Origin: Mycobacterium heidelbergense
GTDB taxonomy: Bacteria; Actinomycetota; Actinomycetes; Mycobacteriales; Mycobacteriaceae
Assembly: GCF_010730745.1 (NCBI RefSeq)
Contig: NZ_AP022615.1
Coordinates: forward strand, 248,001-312,000
DNA: 64,000 bases
Direction of reading: 5' to 3'
In this document: in pieces, positions 8,917-16,690 of the stretch
Layout of the letters: each line of letters starts with the position of its first letter
How positions within the stretch are numbered: the first letter of the stretch is position 1
Notes under the pieces: generated by a model
What the model was told of the DNA's origin: nothing
Databases searched by the model: none
The model's input: the letters and a program-made list of their open reading frames with translations, nothing else
Made by a program: the position numbers and the translations under genes

Positions 8917-9518
8917 TCGGCGGGCTCCGGGGGCTTCCGGGCGTCGGTGTCGGCGTCGGTGTGCACGCTGTCCAGCAACGTCATCGACTGCTGCGCTGCG
9001 GCGACCCGGCGCCGCTGCTCCTCGGCGGCCAGCTGCACGACGGTGCGCGACCACACCACGCGGGCCCAGTGAAAGGTCAACAGGATCACGGCGATCCACG
9101 CGACGATCAGCCCGATCCCGGGTCCGGGATGCCCGGCGGCCACCGTTTGGCGCGACCAGATGGCCAACATTCCGGCCGCCGCCGCGATCCCCGAACCGGC
9201 CAGCGCGACCCAGGCCAGCGCCCAGCGCCGCGTCATCAACGCCAGCATCGAGAAGCCGACGCCGAACACCAGCGCCAGCCAGGCGAACACCCGCGAAGGC
9301 AGGGCCACCGCGGCCGCGCCGGCGCCGTGGCTGCCGAACAGCACGTCCCATCCCCGCACGTCGCCGGTGTGCGGCAGGATGAACGAACCCAGCAACACGA
9401 ACACCAGGATCGCGACCACGAGGGCCCGTGGGCCGGGCTCGATCTCACCCGCCACCCGGCGTTCGGCGGCCTCGATTTCGGTCCGCAAAGCGTCGAGGTC
9501 GGTGTGTTCTTTCTTCAT
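8913..9518 (-). CDS. Conserved mycobacterial membrane protein (Rv2732c-like)
   Basis: A 201-aa protein with an N-terminal charged helix (KKEHTDLDALRTEIEAAERR) and four hydrophobic segments at roughly 35-52, 75-95, 102-122 and 137-156. The C-terminal tail is basic and then acidic. The ATG at 9518 overlaps the miaB stop as ATGA; a start at 9527 would add three residues. The coupling to miaB is conserved in the M. tuberculosis arrangement as remembered. No enzymatic motif is seen. Confidence 0.85.
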   Translation of the reverse strand: MKKEHTDLDALRTEIEAAERRVAGEIEPGPRALVVAILVFVLLGSFILPHTGDVRGWDVLFGSHGAGAAAVALPSRVFAWLALVFGVGFSMLALMTRRWALAWVALAGSGIAAAAGMLAIWSRQTVAAGHPGPGIGLIVAWIAVILLTFHWARVVWSRTVVQLAAEEQRRRVAAAQQSMTLLDSVHTDADTDARKPPEPAD

Positions 9519-11038
9519 CGGGCACATCCCAGGGGTTCGATCGGATCTATCGACGGCCCGATTGTCGGCATGCCGAGACCGATGGTCGACGGGCGCCGGC
9601 CGGCGGCGTGCGCGTCACCCGCCCGCGTGCGGCGGTGGGTGAGGACGCCCGCGTCGGCGATGAGGTGGTGCGGCGCGGCCCCGGTGATCACCGTCGTGAC
9701 GACGTCGCCTGGCCGCACGCCGTCGCCGGCCGCGAAGTGCACCAACCGGCCGTCGCGGGCCCGTCCGCTCATCCGGGCGGTGCGGGCGTCCTTGCGGCCC
9801 TCGCCGGTGGCGACCAGCAGCTCGACGCTCCGCCCGATCAGCGCGCGATTGCCTTCCAGCGAGATCTGCTCCTGCGTGTCGACCAGCCGCTCGTAGCGTT
9901 CCTGCACAACGGCTTTCGGGAGCTGCCCGTCGAGTTCGGCGGCCGGGGTGCCGGGCCGCTTGGAGTACTGGAAGGTGAACGCGGCGGCGAACCGGGCCCG
10001 CCGCACGACGTCGAGCGTGGCCGCGAAGTCCTCGTCGGTCTCGCCGGGGAACCCGACGATCAGGTCGGTGGTGATGGCCGCGTGCGGCATGGCCGCCCGG
10101 ACCCGGTCGATGATCCCGAGGTAGCGCTCGGCGCGGTAGGACCGCCGCATCGCGCGCAGCACCCGGTCGGATCCCGACTGCAGCGGCATGTGCAGGGCGG
10201 GGCAGACGTTCGGCGTCTGCGCCATCGCCTCGATGACATCGTCGGTGAACTCGGCCGGATGCGGCGAGGTGAACCGCACGCGTTCCAGCCCGTCGATGCG
10301 CCCGCAGGCCCGCAGCAGCCCGGCGAAGGCGCCGCGATCGCGGGGCAGCGCCGGGTCGGCGAAGGACACCCCGTAGGCGTTGACGTTCTGGCCCAGCAGC
10401 GTGACCTCGAGCACGCCGTCGTCCACCAGGGATTCCACCTCGGCCAGGATGTCGGCCGGACTGCGGTCGACCTCCTTGCCGCGCAGCGACGGGACGATGC
10501 AGAAGGTGCAGCTGTTGTTGCACCCGACGGAGATGGAAACCCAAGCGGCGTAGGCGGATTCGCGGGCGCTCGGCAGCGACGACGGGAACTGCTGCAGCGC
10601 CTCGGCGATTTCGACCTGCGCGGCCCTGTTGTGCCGGGCCCGGTCGAGCAGCGTGGGCAGCGACCCGATGTTGTGCGTGCCGAAGACGACGTCGACCCAC
10701 GGGGCCTTGCGCAGCAGCGCGTCGCGGTCCTTTTGGGCCAGGCAGCCGCCGACCGCGATCTGCATGTCGGGGTTGCCGCGCTTGCGCGGGGCCAGGTGGC
10801 TGAGGTTGCCGTACAGCTTGTTGTCGGCGTTCTCACGGACGGCGCAGGTGTTGAAGACCACCACGTCGGCGTCCGAGCCGTCGGCGGCCCGCCGGTAACC
10901 GGCCGCTTCCAGCAGGCCCGCCAACCGCTCGGAGTCGTGGACGTTCATCTGACAGCCGTAGGTGCGGACCTGGTAGGTGCGCGCCCGGGCAGCGGGCCCG
11001 GCCAGGCCCGGGGCGTCCGGCGCCACCATCGAAGTCAC
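9515..11038 (-). CDS. miaB: tRNA-2-methylthio-N6-isopentenyladenosine methylthiotransferase
   Basis: Radical-SAM enzyme that adds a methylthio group at C2 of i6A37 in tRNA, acting after MiaA. In the 507-aa protein the N-terminal methylthiotransferase domain carries the cluster ligands C29, C65 and C99. The radical-SAM motif is CNNSCTFC (C173, C177, C180), and a TRAM domain follows near residues 415-475. The GTG at 11038 lies 6 nt after TACCAT, suggesting a leaderless mRNA. The C-terminal ~30 residues (RRPSTIGLGMPTIGPSIDPI) extend beyond the TRAM domain and look lineage-specific. Confidence 0.96.
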   Translation of the reverse strand: MTSMVAPDAPGLAGPAARARTYQVRTYGCQMNVHDSERLAGLLEAAGYRRAADGSDADVVVFNTCAVRENADNKLYGNLSHLAPRKRGNPDMQIAVGGCLAQKDRDALLRKAPWVDVVFGTHNIGSLPTLLDRARHNRAAQVEIAEALQQFPSSLPSARESAYAAWVSISVGCNNSCTFCIVPSLRGKEVDRSPADILAEVESLVDDGVLEVTLLGQNVNAYGVSFADPALPRDRGAFAGLLRACGRIDGLERVRFTSPHPAEFTDDVIEAMAQTPNVCPALHMPLQSGSDRVLRAMRRSYRAERYLGIIDRVRAAMPHAAITTDLIVGFPGETDEDFAATLDVVRRARFAAAFTFQYSKRPGTPAAELDGQLPKAVVQERYERLVDTQEQISLEGNRALIGRSVELLVATGEGRKDARTARMSGRARDGRLVHFAAGDGVRPGDVVTTVITGAAPHHLIADAGVLTHRRTRAGDAHAAGRRPSTIGLGMPTIGPSIDPIEPLGCAR

Positions 11039-11086
11039 GGGGCCATGGTACGGCGACCGGGGTCCAGCGGATTAACCCGCAGCTTG

Positions 11087-11605
11087 TCAGACCCGGCGGC
11101 GCTCCCGTTCGGCGGCCAGTTCGGCCAGGACCACCTCGCAGGCCAGGTTCTGGCTGTAGCCGCGGCGCGCCAGCATTCCCACCAGCCTGCGACTCACCCG
11201 CGCTTCGTCGCTCAGCGTCTCCCGCCGCAGCTTGGACCGCACCAGCTGCTGCGCCCGGTCGCGCTCGGCACCGGCGTCGATCCCGCCCAGCACCGCGGTG
11301 ATCACGTCGTTGTCGACGCCCTTGGTGTGCAGTTCGGCGGCCAAGGCGCGCTTGCTTTTTCCGGCTTTCGCCCGGCGGGATTGCACCCACTGTTCGGCGA
11401 AGTCGGCGTCGTCCACCAGGCCGACGGCGGCCAGCCGGTCCAGCACCCGGGCGCTGACGTCGTCGGGATAGCCGCGTTTGGCCAGCTGTCCGGACAGCTC
11501 GGCCCGGGTGCGCGCTCTCGCGGTGAGCAGGCGCAGGCACAACGCCCGCGCCTGCTCTTCGCGGGGGGGCTCAGAAATCGACGGGGGCGGGCAGGACGTC
11601 GTCAT
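11087..11605 (-). CDS. recX: Regulatory protein RecX
   Basis: Binds RecA filaments and inhibits RecA activity. The 172-aa protein is made of three-helix RecX repeats, visible as LTxRxRTRAELxxxLAKRGY, DDADFAEQWVQSR and LARRGYSQNLACEVV. The ATG at 11605 lies inside the 3' end of recA, overlapping it by 35 nt, so recX is probably co-transcribed with and coupled to recA. In mycobacteria this overlap is usual (family knowledge). Confidence 0.94.
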   Translation of the reverse strand: MTTSCPPPSISEPPREEQARALCLRLLTARARTRAELSGQLAKRGYPDDVSARVLDRLAAVGLVDDADFAEQWVQSRRAKAGKSKRALAAELHTKGVDNDVITAVLGGIDAGAERDRAQQLVRSKLRRETLSDEARVSRRLVGMLARRGYSQNLACEVVLAELAAERERRRV

Positions 11606-12611
11606 CGGTCACGACCGCGCCAATGCCAAGCTTTTCCTTGATCTTCTTCTCGATCTCGTTGGCCACGTCGGCGTTTTCCATCAGGAAGTTGCGGACGTTC
11701 TCCTTGCCCTGGCCGAGCTGCTCGCCCTCGTAGGTGAACCACGAACCGGACTTGCGGATGAAGCCCTGGTCCACACCCATGTCGATCAGCGAGCCTTCCT
11801 TGCTGATGCCCCGGCCGTAGAGAATATCGAACTCGGCCTGTTTGAAGGGGGAGGCGACCTTGTTCTTGACGACCTTGACCCGGGTGCGGTTGCCGACCGC
11901 ATTGGTGCCGTCCTTGAGCGTCTCGATCCGGCGCACGTCCAGGCGCACCGACGCGTAGAACTTCAAAGCCTTTCCGCCCGTTGTCGTTTCAGGACTGCCG
12001 AACATCACGCCGATTTTTTCGCGGAGTTGGTTGATGAAGATGGCGGTGGTTCCCGAATTGTTCAGTGCGCCAGTCATTTTCCGCAGCGCCTGGCTCATCA
12101 GCCGGGCCTGCAGTCCGACGTGGCTGTCCCCCATCTCGCCTTCGAGTTCCGCGCGCGGCACCAGGGCCGCCACCGAGTCGATGACCAGGATGTCCAGCGC
12201 GCCGGAGCGGATCAGCATATCGGCGATCTCCAGCGCCTGCTCACCGGTGTCAGGCTGGCTCACCAGCAGCGAATCGGTGTCGACGCCGAGCTTCTTGGCG
12301 TAATCCGGGTCCAGGGCGTGCTCCGCGTCGATGAACGCCGCGACGCCGCCGGCGGCCTGGGCATTGGCGACCGCGTGCAGCGCGACGGTGGTCTTACCCG
12401 AAGACTCCGGGCCGTAGATCTCCACGACCCGGCCGCGCGGCAGGCCGCCGATGCCCAAGGCCGCGTCCAGCGCGATGGATCCGGTCGGGATGACCGAGAT
12501 CGGTTGATGCGTCTCGTCGCCGAGACGCATCACCGAGCCTTTGCCGTAGCTCTTCTCGATCTGGGCCATCGCCAGTTCGAGGGCCTTCTCGCGGTCGGGG
12601 GCTTGTGCCAT
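11571..12611 (-). CDS. recA: Recombinase RecA
   Basis: ATP-dependent strand-exchange protein and co-protease for LexA cleavage. The 346-aa protein starts at an ATG (12611) preceded by AGGAGAGG. It shows Walker A GPESSGKT (67-74), Walker B ILVIDSVAAL, and the L2 region FGSPETTTGGKALKFYASV. That stretch is uninterrupted, so the intein known in M. tuberculosis RecA is absent. Two promoter signals lie upstream: a PafBC-type promoter (12668-12690) and a LexA box (12721-12736). Confidence 0.98.
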   Translation of the reverse strand: MAQAPDREKALELAMAQIEKSYGKGSVMRLGDETHQPISVIPTGSIALDAALGIGGLPRGRVVEIYGPESSGKTTVALHAVANAQAAGGVAAFIDAEHALDPDYAKKLGVDTDSLLVSQPDTGEQALEIADMLIRSGALDILVIDSVAALVPRAELEGEMGDSHVGLQARLMSQALRKMTGALNNSGTTAIFINQLREKIGVMFGSPETTTGGKALKFYASVRLDVRRIETLKDGTNAVGNRTRVKVVKNKVASPFKQAEFDILYGRGISKEGSLIDMGVDQGFIRKSGSWFTYEGEQLGQGKENVRNFLMENADVANEIEKKIKEKLGIGAVVTDDDVLPAPVDF

Positions 12612-12667
12612 GGTGCCTCTCCTATAGTTCGATGTGTTCGGCGACCGGTATCGGTCGGTTGGCCGTG

Positions 12668-12690
12668 ACACTAGAGATGGCCACCGACAA
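12668..12690 (-). promoter_or_regulatory. PafBC-type (RecA-NDp) promoter of recA
   Basis: On the minus strand TTGTCGGTG is followed by 8 nt and TAGTGT. This fits the mycobacterial RecA-independent DNA-damage promoter consensus TTGTCRGTG-N8-TANNNT, recognised with the activator PafBC (established for mycobacteria). The -10 element ends 56 nt before the recA ATG, giving a leader of about 50 nt that includes the ribosome site. Confidence 0.8.
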
Positions 12691-12720
12691 GTCGACATCT
12701 CCGAACGCCCACCACAGTAG

Positions 12721-12736
12721 CCGAACACCTGTTCGA
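12721..12736. promoter_or_regulatory. LexA SOS box upstream of recA
   Basis: The minus-strand sequence TCGAACAGGTGTTCGG matches the mycobacterial LexA consensus TCGAAC-N4-GTTCGA at all but the last base. It lies 110 nt upstream of the recA start, where the LexA-controlled recA promoter is known in M. tuberculosis. It also lies in the region shared with the divergent FhuF-like gene. Confidence 0.85.
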
Positions 12737-12807
12737 TTCAAGTGGACACGCCGCGCGTGTGGCAATATCAGCCCCGAATCAGCCCCGAAAGCCGCGCCCC
12801 ACAACAC

Positions 12808-13458
12808 ATGGACATCTCCGCCGATCTGGTCGAAACATCTTCCTATGGAGGGTTTTTCGCGATAACCGTGGGCGGAGCGGCGGCCGGATGGCATCCGGTG
12901 GGGCGGTCCTACGCCGACGGATTCGCCGATTTGATCGAGGCCACCGCCCGGCGCTACCACACCACGGACCTGCGGATCGCCGCCTCGCTGGTTCATCTCG
13001 GCCACGCCGCCCGGCTCTGGTCGCCCATGCTCGCGTGCGCGCTGGGCCACGGCGTCGTTCCCGACCTCAAGGACCTGCAGCGCGCCGACGGCGGGGCCCA
13101 GCTACGACTGCCCGAACCCGTCGGAGAACCCCTCGATTCGCCCGCTCCGGACGTGCTGTACCGCGTCGTCGTGCGACAACACATGGAACCCCTGGCCGCC
13201 GGCCTGCGGGTCAAGCTGGCGCCCGGCCTGCTGGCCGGCAACATCGCCTCGGCACTGGTTGGGGCGTCCCGGGCGTTGCTTTCGACGCGCCCCGACCTGC
13301 GTCGGCCAATCGTCGAGGTCACCGACTCGCTGCTGGACACCGGCGCGTTGGCCGGGTCCGGCGTGATCACCGGCCCGAACCTGGGCTTCCGGCGCCGCAG
13401 TTGCTGCCTCTTCTACCGCCTGCCCGACGGCGGCACATGCGGCGATTGCCCGCTTTAG
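12808..13458 (+). CDS. FhuF-like (2Fe-2S) ferric-iron reductase family protein
   Basis: A 216-aa protein whose C-terminus, RRSCCLFYRLPDGGTCGDCPL (last 21 residues, first R excluded from the core motif), carries the CC-x10-C-x2-C pattern typical of FhuF-type ferric-siderophore reductases, which bind a [2Fe-2S] cluster. The upstream part has the helical FhuF layout (LVHLGHAARLWSPMLACAL). No signal peptide is seen, so it is cytosolic. The start is uncertain: ATG 12808 is chosen, but GTG 12742, just past the LexA box, would add 22 residues. It is transcribed divergently from recA. The role in siderophore-iron release is inferred from the family. Confidence 0.75.
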   Translation: MDISADLVETSSYGGFFAITVGGAAAGWHPVGRSYADGFADLIEATARRYHTTDLRIAASLVHLGHAARLWSPMLACALGHGVVPDLKDLQRADGGAQLRLPEPVGEPLDSPAPDVLYRVVVRQHMEPLAAGLRVKLAPGLLAGNIASALVGASRALLSTRPDLRRPIVEVTDSLLDTGALAGSGVITGPNLGFRRRSCCLFYRLPDGGTCGDCPL

Positions 13459-13474
13459 CCGTCGAGTGTGTGTT

Positions 13475-13546
13475 GGTGGCGTCGGGTGTGCGCTAAGGGC
13501 GCGATTTCGGCCGGCAGGCCGCCGTGGATGCACACCCAACGCCACC
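13475..13546. terminator. Inverted repeat between convergent genes (terminator-like)
   Basis: Arms 13475-13491 (GGTGGCGTCGGGTGTGC) and 13530-13546 are complementary over 17 bp with one mismatch and are separated by 38 nt. The element lies between the stop of the FhuF-like gene (+) and the stop of the DUF3046 gene (-), so a bidirectional terminator is the simplest role. No U-tract follows either arm. Confidence 0.55.
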
Positions 13547-13574
13547 GGCGCACACCGAAGGACCCGAGCGACGC

Positions 13575-13769
13575 TCACCACTGGTCGCGCGGCACGTCGA
13601 AGTCGACGCACAACGCCCGCCAGACCTCGCGTGGCTCGATGCCGTCCTCGATCGCCCCGGCGGCGGTCCGGCCGCCGAAGCCGCTGAGCACATGGTCGAC
13701 CAGCACCGACGCGCCGTAGGCGGTGCCGAACCGCAGGACGACCCGCTCGTTGAACTCCGTCAGCCGCAC
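13575..13769 (-). CDS. DUF3046 small protein (Rv2738c-like)
   Basis: A 64-aa small conserved actinobacterial protein ending VWRALCVDFDVPRDQW, with the family start RLTEFNERVVLRFGxAYG. I choose the GTG at 13769 because TATGTT ends 7 nt upstream, giving a leaderless start. An ATG at 13781 would add MLAG but lies within that hexamer. In M. tuberculosis the homologue sits next to recA; here the FhuF-like gene separates them. Function unknown. Confidence 0.82.
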   Translation of the reverse strand: MRLTEFNERVVLRFGTAYGASVLVDHVLSGFGGRTAAGAIEDGIEPREVWRALCVDFDVPRDQW

Positions 13770-13791
13770 GCCCGCCAACATACCGAGCGAA

Positions 13792-14967
13792 TCACCCCGC
13801 CAGAGCCAGCGCCTCGTGGCACACCCGCACCGGGTCGGCGACCCCGGCGACGCTCGCGGCGGCCACCTGCGCGGCCTCCCGATAGCCGGGCGACGACAGC
13901 ACCTCGCCGACCGCGGTCACCAGCGCGTCGGCGGTCAGCGGCCGGATCAGCCGGGCGCTCCCCTGCCGTGCCACCCGGTTGGCCATCTCCCACTGGTCCC
14001 CGCCGCCGGGGACCACCACCAGCGGCACCCCGGCCAGCAGCGCCTTGGCCACCATGCCGTGACCGCCGCCGCAGATCACCAGGTCGGCGCGCGTCAACAA
14101 CTCGGATTGCCGCCCCAGGCCGACCACCGCCCACGGCGGCACCGCCAGCTCCGCCCCGCCCAGCCGCGACACCACCAGGCGCGCCCCCGCCGGCAGCGTC
14201 TCGCCGGGTATCAGGCATTCCAGCGCGACCTCGGCCAACCCCGAGGTCCCGGTCAGCGCGGTCGACGGCGCGACCACCACCACCGGCCCGGGGCCGGGCG
14301 GAACCTCCAGCACCCGATCCGTCGGCTCGAAATGCAACGGCCCCACGACGACGGCCTCGGCCGGCCAGTCCGGACGGGGAACCTCGAGGGCGGGCAGCGT
14401 CGCGATCAGCCGCCGCAGCGGACCGGGGTCCCGCGCGGGCAGCCCGATCTCGACCCGCGCGCCCGCGCGCTGCCGCAGGCCGGCGCGCCACGACCGCGTC
14501 GTCAGCGCCCGCATCACGGCGTCGCGCACCCGGCCGCGGATGCCGATGCCCGCCGCCAGCCCACTGCCGATCGGCGGCAGCCCCTTCGAGGGCAGGTACA
14601 GCGGGTGCGGGCTGAGCTCGATCCACGGGATCCCCAACAACTCGGCGGCCATCCCGCCGCCCGCGGTGATGACGTCGGAGACCACCAGGTCGGGCGCCAG
14701 GTCGCGCAGCGCCGGCACGTTGAGCACGGCCATCCGCGCCGCGCGCCGGTGGATCCTGGCCCCGGCGTCGACGTCGTCGTCGGTGGCCACCAGCCCGTCC
14801 AGCTCGGCGGCGGCAATGCCGGCGGCGCGGGCGGCGCCGATCCATTCCCCGCCGGTGAACAGCGTCGGCTCGTCGCCCGCCTCGGCGAAGCGTTGGCACA
14901 GCGCAATCGCGGGAAACGAGTGTCCGGGATCCGGCCCGGCGACCACGGCGACGCGCACCGGCCCCAC
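13792..14967 (-). CDS. GT-B fold glycosyltransferase (Rv2739c-like)
   Basis: A 391-aa protein of the UDP-glycosyltransferase/MGT type. The N-terminus RVAVVAGPDPGHSFPAIAL is the acceptor-domain start. The C-terminal donor domain has ICGGGHGMVAKALLAGVPLV and GGGDQWEMANRV, corresponding to the GT1 motif that binds the nucleotide sugar. No membrane segment is present. The GTG at 14967 gives MGPVRVAVV; a second GTG at 14958 is also possible. The acceptor is unknown. It lies 10 nt past the DUF3046 gene promoter. Confidence 0.88.
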   Translation of the reverse strand: MGPVRVAVVAGPDPGHSFPAIALCQRFAEAGDEPTLFTGGEWIGAARAAGIAAAELDGLVATDDDVDAGARIHRRAARMAVLNVPALRDLAPDLVVSDVITAGGGMAAELLGIPWIELSPHPLYLPSKGLPPIGSGLAAGIGIRGRVRDAVMRALTTRSWRAGLRQRAGARVEIGLPARDPGPLRRLIATLPALEVPRPDWPAEAVVVGPLHFEPTDRVLEVPPGPGPVVVVAPSTALTGTSGLAEVALECLIPGETLPAGARLVVSRLGGAELAVPPWAVVGLGRQSELLTRADLVICGGGHGMVAKALLAGVPLVVVPGGGDQWEMANRVARQGSARLIRPLTADALVTAVGEVLSSPGYREAAQVAAASVAGVADPVRVCHEALALAG

Positions 14968-15011
14968 CCTGCCACAGCGCCGGGCCGCCGGGCTGGCCTA
15001 CGCTGGCAACC

Positions 15012-15443
15012 ATGACCGAGGTGACTGGAACAGCCGTTGCGAACACCCGCACGGTCGAGAATTTTCTGAACGCCCTGCAGGACGACGACTTCGAAACCGC
15101 GGAAGCGGCATTGGACGACGACCTCGTCTACGAGAACGTCGGGCTGCCGACGATCCGCGGCGGCCGCAAAGCGATCAAGCTCTTCCGCCGGATGGAGGGC
15201 CGCGCGGCCTTCGAGGTGAAGATCCACCGCATCGCCGCCGACGGCGCCGCGGTGCTCACCGAGCGCACCGACGCGCTGATCTTCGGCCCGCTGCGGCTGC
15301 AGTTCTGGGTCTGCGGCGTGTTCGAGGTCCACGACGGGCGAATCACCCTGTGGCGCGACTACTTCGACTTCTTCGACATGTTCAAGGCGACCCTGCGTGG
15401 CGTTGCGGCGCTGGCGCTGCCGTCGCTCAAAGCGACGTTCTAG
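15012..15443 (+). CDS. ephG: Limonene-1,2-epoxide hydrolase-family epoxide hydrolase
   Basis: A 143-aa SnoaL/NTF2-like fold protein of the limonene-epoxide hydrolase family, counterpart of M. tuberculosis EphG (Rv2740), which hydrolyses bulky lipid or sterol-like epoxides. FLNALQDDDFETAEAAL, DDLVYENVGLPTIRG and ITLWRDYFDFFD are recognisable; the Asp-Arg-Asp catalytic set is consistent with D in WRDYFD and R/D in the central strands. TACGCT ends 7 nt before the ATG, predicting a leaderless mRNA. The neighbouring PE_PGRS gene of M. tuberculosis is absent. Confidence 0.92.
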   Translation: MTEVTGTAVANTRTVENFLNALQDDDFETAEAALDDDLVYENVGLPTIRGGRKAIKLFRRMEGRAAFEVKIHRIAADGAAVLTERTDALIFGPLRLQFWVCGVFEVHDGRITLWRDYFDFFDMFKATLRGVAALALPSLKATF

Positions 15444-15458
15444 CCCCGGGGCGACGGC

Positions 15459-15857
15459 ATGAGCGGCGACACGGCTCGAACCACACCGAACCCGTGGCAA
15501 TTCATCCGGTATTGCGCCGGGGCGCGGCTGCCCGACTCGATGCGGGATTGGGTGCGCGACGACCTGACCGGCAAGGGCGCCGCGCGCCGGATGATGGTGC
15601 GCGTCGCGGTTCCGGCCGTGCTGGTGCTGGCCCCGTTCTGGCTGATCCCGACGACGCTGGTCGTCCACCTGAGCATGACGCTGCCGATCCTCATTCCGTT
15701 CGTCTACTTCTCCCACGCGCTCAACAAGGTGTGGCGCCGTCACATGCTGTCCGTGCACGGCCTGGACCCCGACCTCGTCGACGAGCTCGCCCGCAAGCGC
15801 GACGCCCACATCCACCAGGCGTACATCGAACGCTACGGCCCGCGCCCGGAGGATTAG
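15459..15857 (+). CDS. Small DUF5313-like membrane protein
   Basis: A 132-aa protein with NPWQFIRYCAGARLPDSMRDWV at the N-terminus, one or two membrane helices near 48-85 (VPAVLVLAPFWLIPTTLVVHLS) and a charged C-terminal tail ending YGPRPED. This resembles the actinobacterial DUF5313 family. It begins 15 nt after ephG and ends with a 4-nt overlap with convergent pspM. Function unknown; proximity to the envelope-stress genes is noted without proof of a link. Confidence 0.78.
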   Translation: MSGDTARTTPNPWQFIRYCAGARLPDSMRDWVRDDLTGKGAARRMMVRVAVPAVLVLAPFWLIPTTLVVHLSMTLPILIPFVYFSHALNKVWRRHMLSVHGLDPDLVDELARKRDAHIHQAYIERYGPRPED

Positions 15858-16681
15858 CGCCGGGGCATTCCGCCCAGTTCGTCGAACGCCTGCGCCCAGC
15901 CGAGCAGGCGATCGGTGGCGCCGGTCAGCTCGGTGCGGTAACGCTGCTGCGCGGCCGCCAGCCCGGCTCCCGTGTCGCCGTTGGCCGAGGACACCAATTG
16001 CGCTGCGGCGGTGACCATTTCGTTGTACTGACGAACGCCGGCGCTCAACTGCGCGGTGAACGCGTTGATGGTGGGCACCAGATACGGCCGCGACGACTCC
16101 GCATGCTGCGCCGCCCGCTCCATCGACACCACCTCGGCGGCGGTGGCCACCATGGCCGCGGAGGTCTTGTTGGCCGCGTCGGTCAGGTCGCGGATTTCGG
16201 CCGTCGGCAGCATGGAGCCCCGCTCCATCACCCCCAGCAGCGAGGAGAACCCGCGTTCGGAGGCGCCCAGCGCGTACATCGCCGGCCGGGCGGCCGAGCC
16301 CGGCGGGGGCAGCCGGCGGGTGTTGGCGGGCCGCTGTGTCGGCAGCGGCTCCGAGCGCAGCCAGCGGTAGCGGAGTAACAGCAGCGTCGCCGGGATCGCC
16401 AGCACGACCGCGACGGCGCCGGTCACCTCCAGCAGCAGCGCGAACCAGCCCCACGCCGCCAGCACCGCCGTCACCGCGATCCAAAACAGGCAGCCGACGG
16501 CGAAAATCAGGCCCCACCGCAACGCCCGGCGCCGACGGCGCAGCAGCCGCGCCCGCGGATCCGTGGCCGCGCTGACCTTGTGGGCCACCGCGTCGAAAAG
16601 GTCGGCGGCGGTGTCCCACCCGCGCTGCACCAGCGCGCGCCAGGGCCCGCGCTCGGTCGCTTTCACCGCCATCGCAGACAA
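15854..16681 (-). CDS. pspM: Phage-shock envelope-stress protein PspM (Rv2743c)
   Basis: A 275-aa integral membrane partner of PspA in the mycobacterial Psp system. Two adjacent membrane helices (about 55-75 and 80-102) follow a basic RLLRRRRRALRWG stretch, and a soluble Ala-rich helical region makes up the rest. It starts 10 nt downstream of pspA, so the two are co-transcribed from the clgR side. The third M. tuberculosis Psp gene, pspN (Rv2742c), is not present downstream. Confidence 0.9.
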   Translation of the reverse strand: MSAMAVKATERGPWRALVQRGWDTAADLFDAVAHKVSAATDPRARLLRRRRRALRWGLIFAVGCLFWIAVTAVLAAWGWFALLLEVTGAVAVVLAIPATLLLLRYRWLRSEPLPTQRPANTRRLPPPGSAARPAMYALGASERGFSSLLGVMERGSMLPTAEIRDLTDAANKTSAAMVATAAEVVSMERAAQHAESSRPYLVPTINAFTAQLSAGVRQYNEMVTAAAQLVSSANGDTGAGLAAAQQRYRTELTGATDRLLGWAQAFDELGGMPRR

Positions 16682-16690
16682 TCCGCCGCG

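Noticed and set aside
6322..9351. A 1009-aa minus-strand frame joining the DMT paralogue to sequence opposite the DUF349 gene
   Set aside because: Only the 3' part (to about 7263) is coding; the rest is antisense to DUF349 with low-complexity translation.
8130..9896. 588-aa plus-strand frame
   Set aside because: Off-frame with the DUF349 gene and antisense to the Rv2732c-like gene and miaB; no domain seen.
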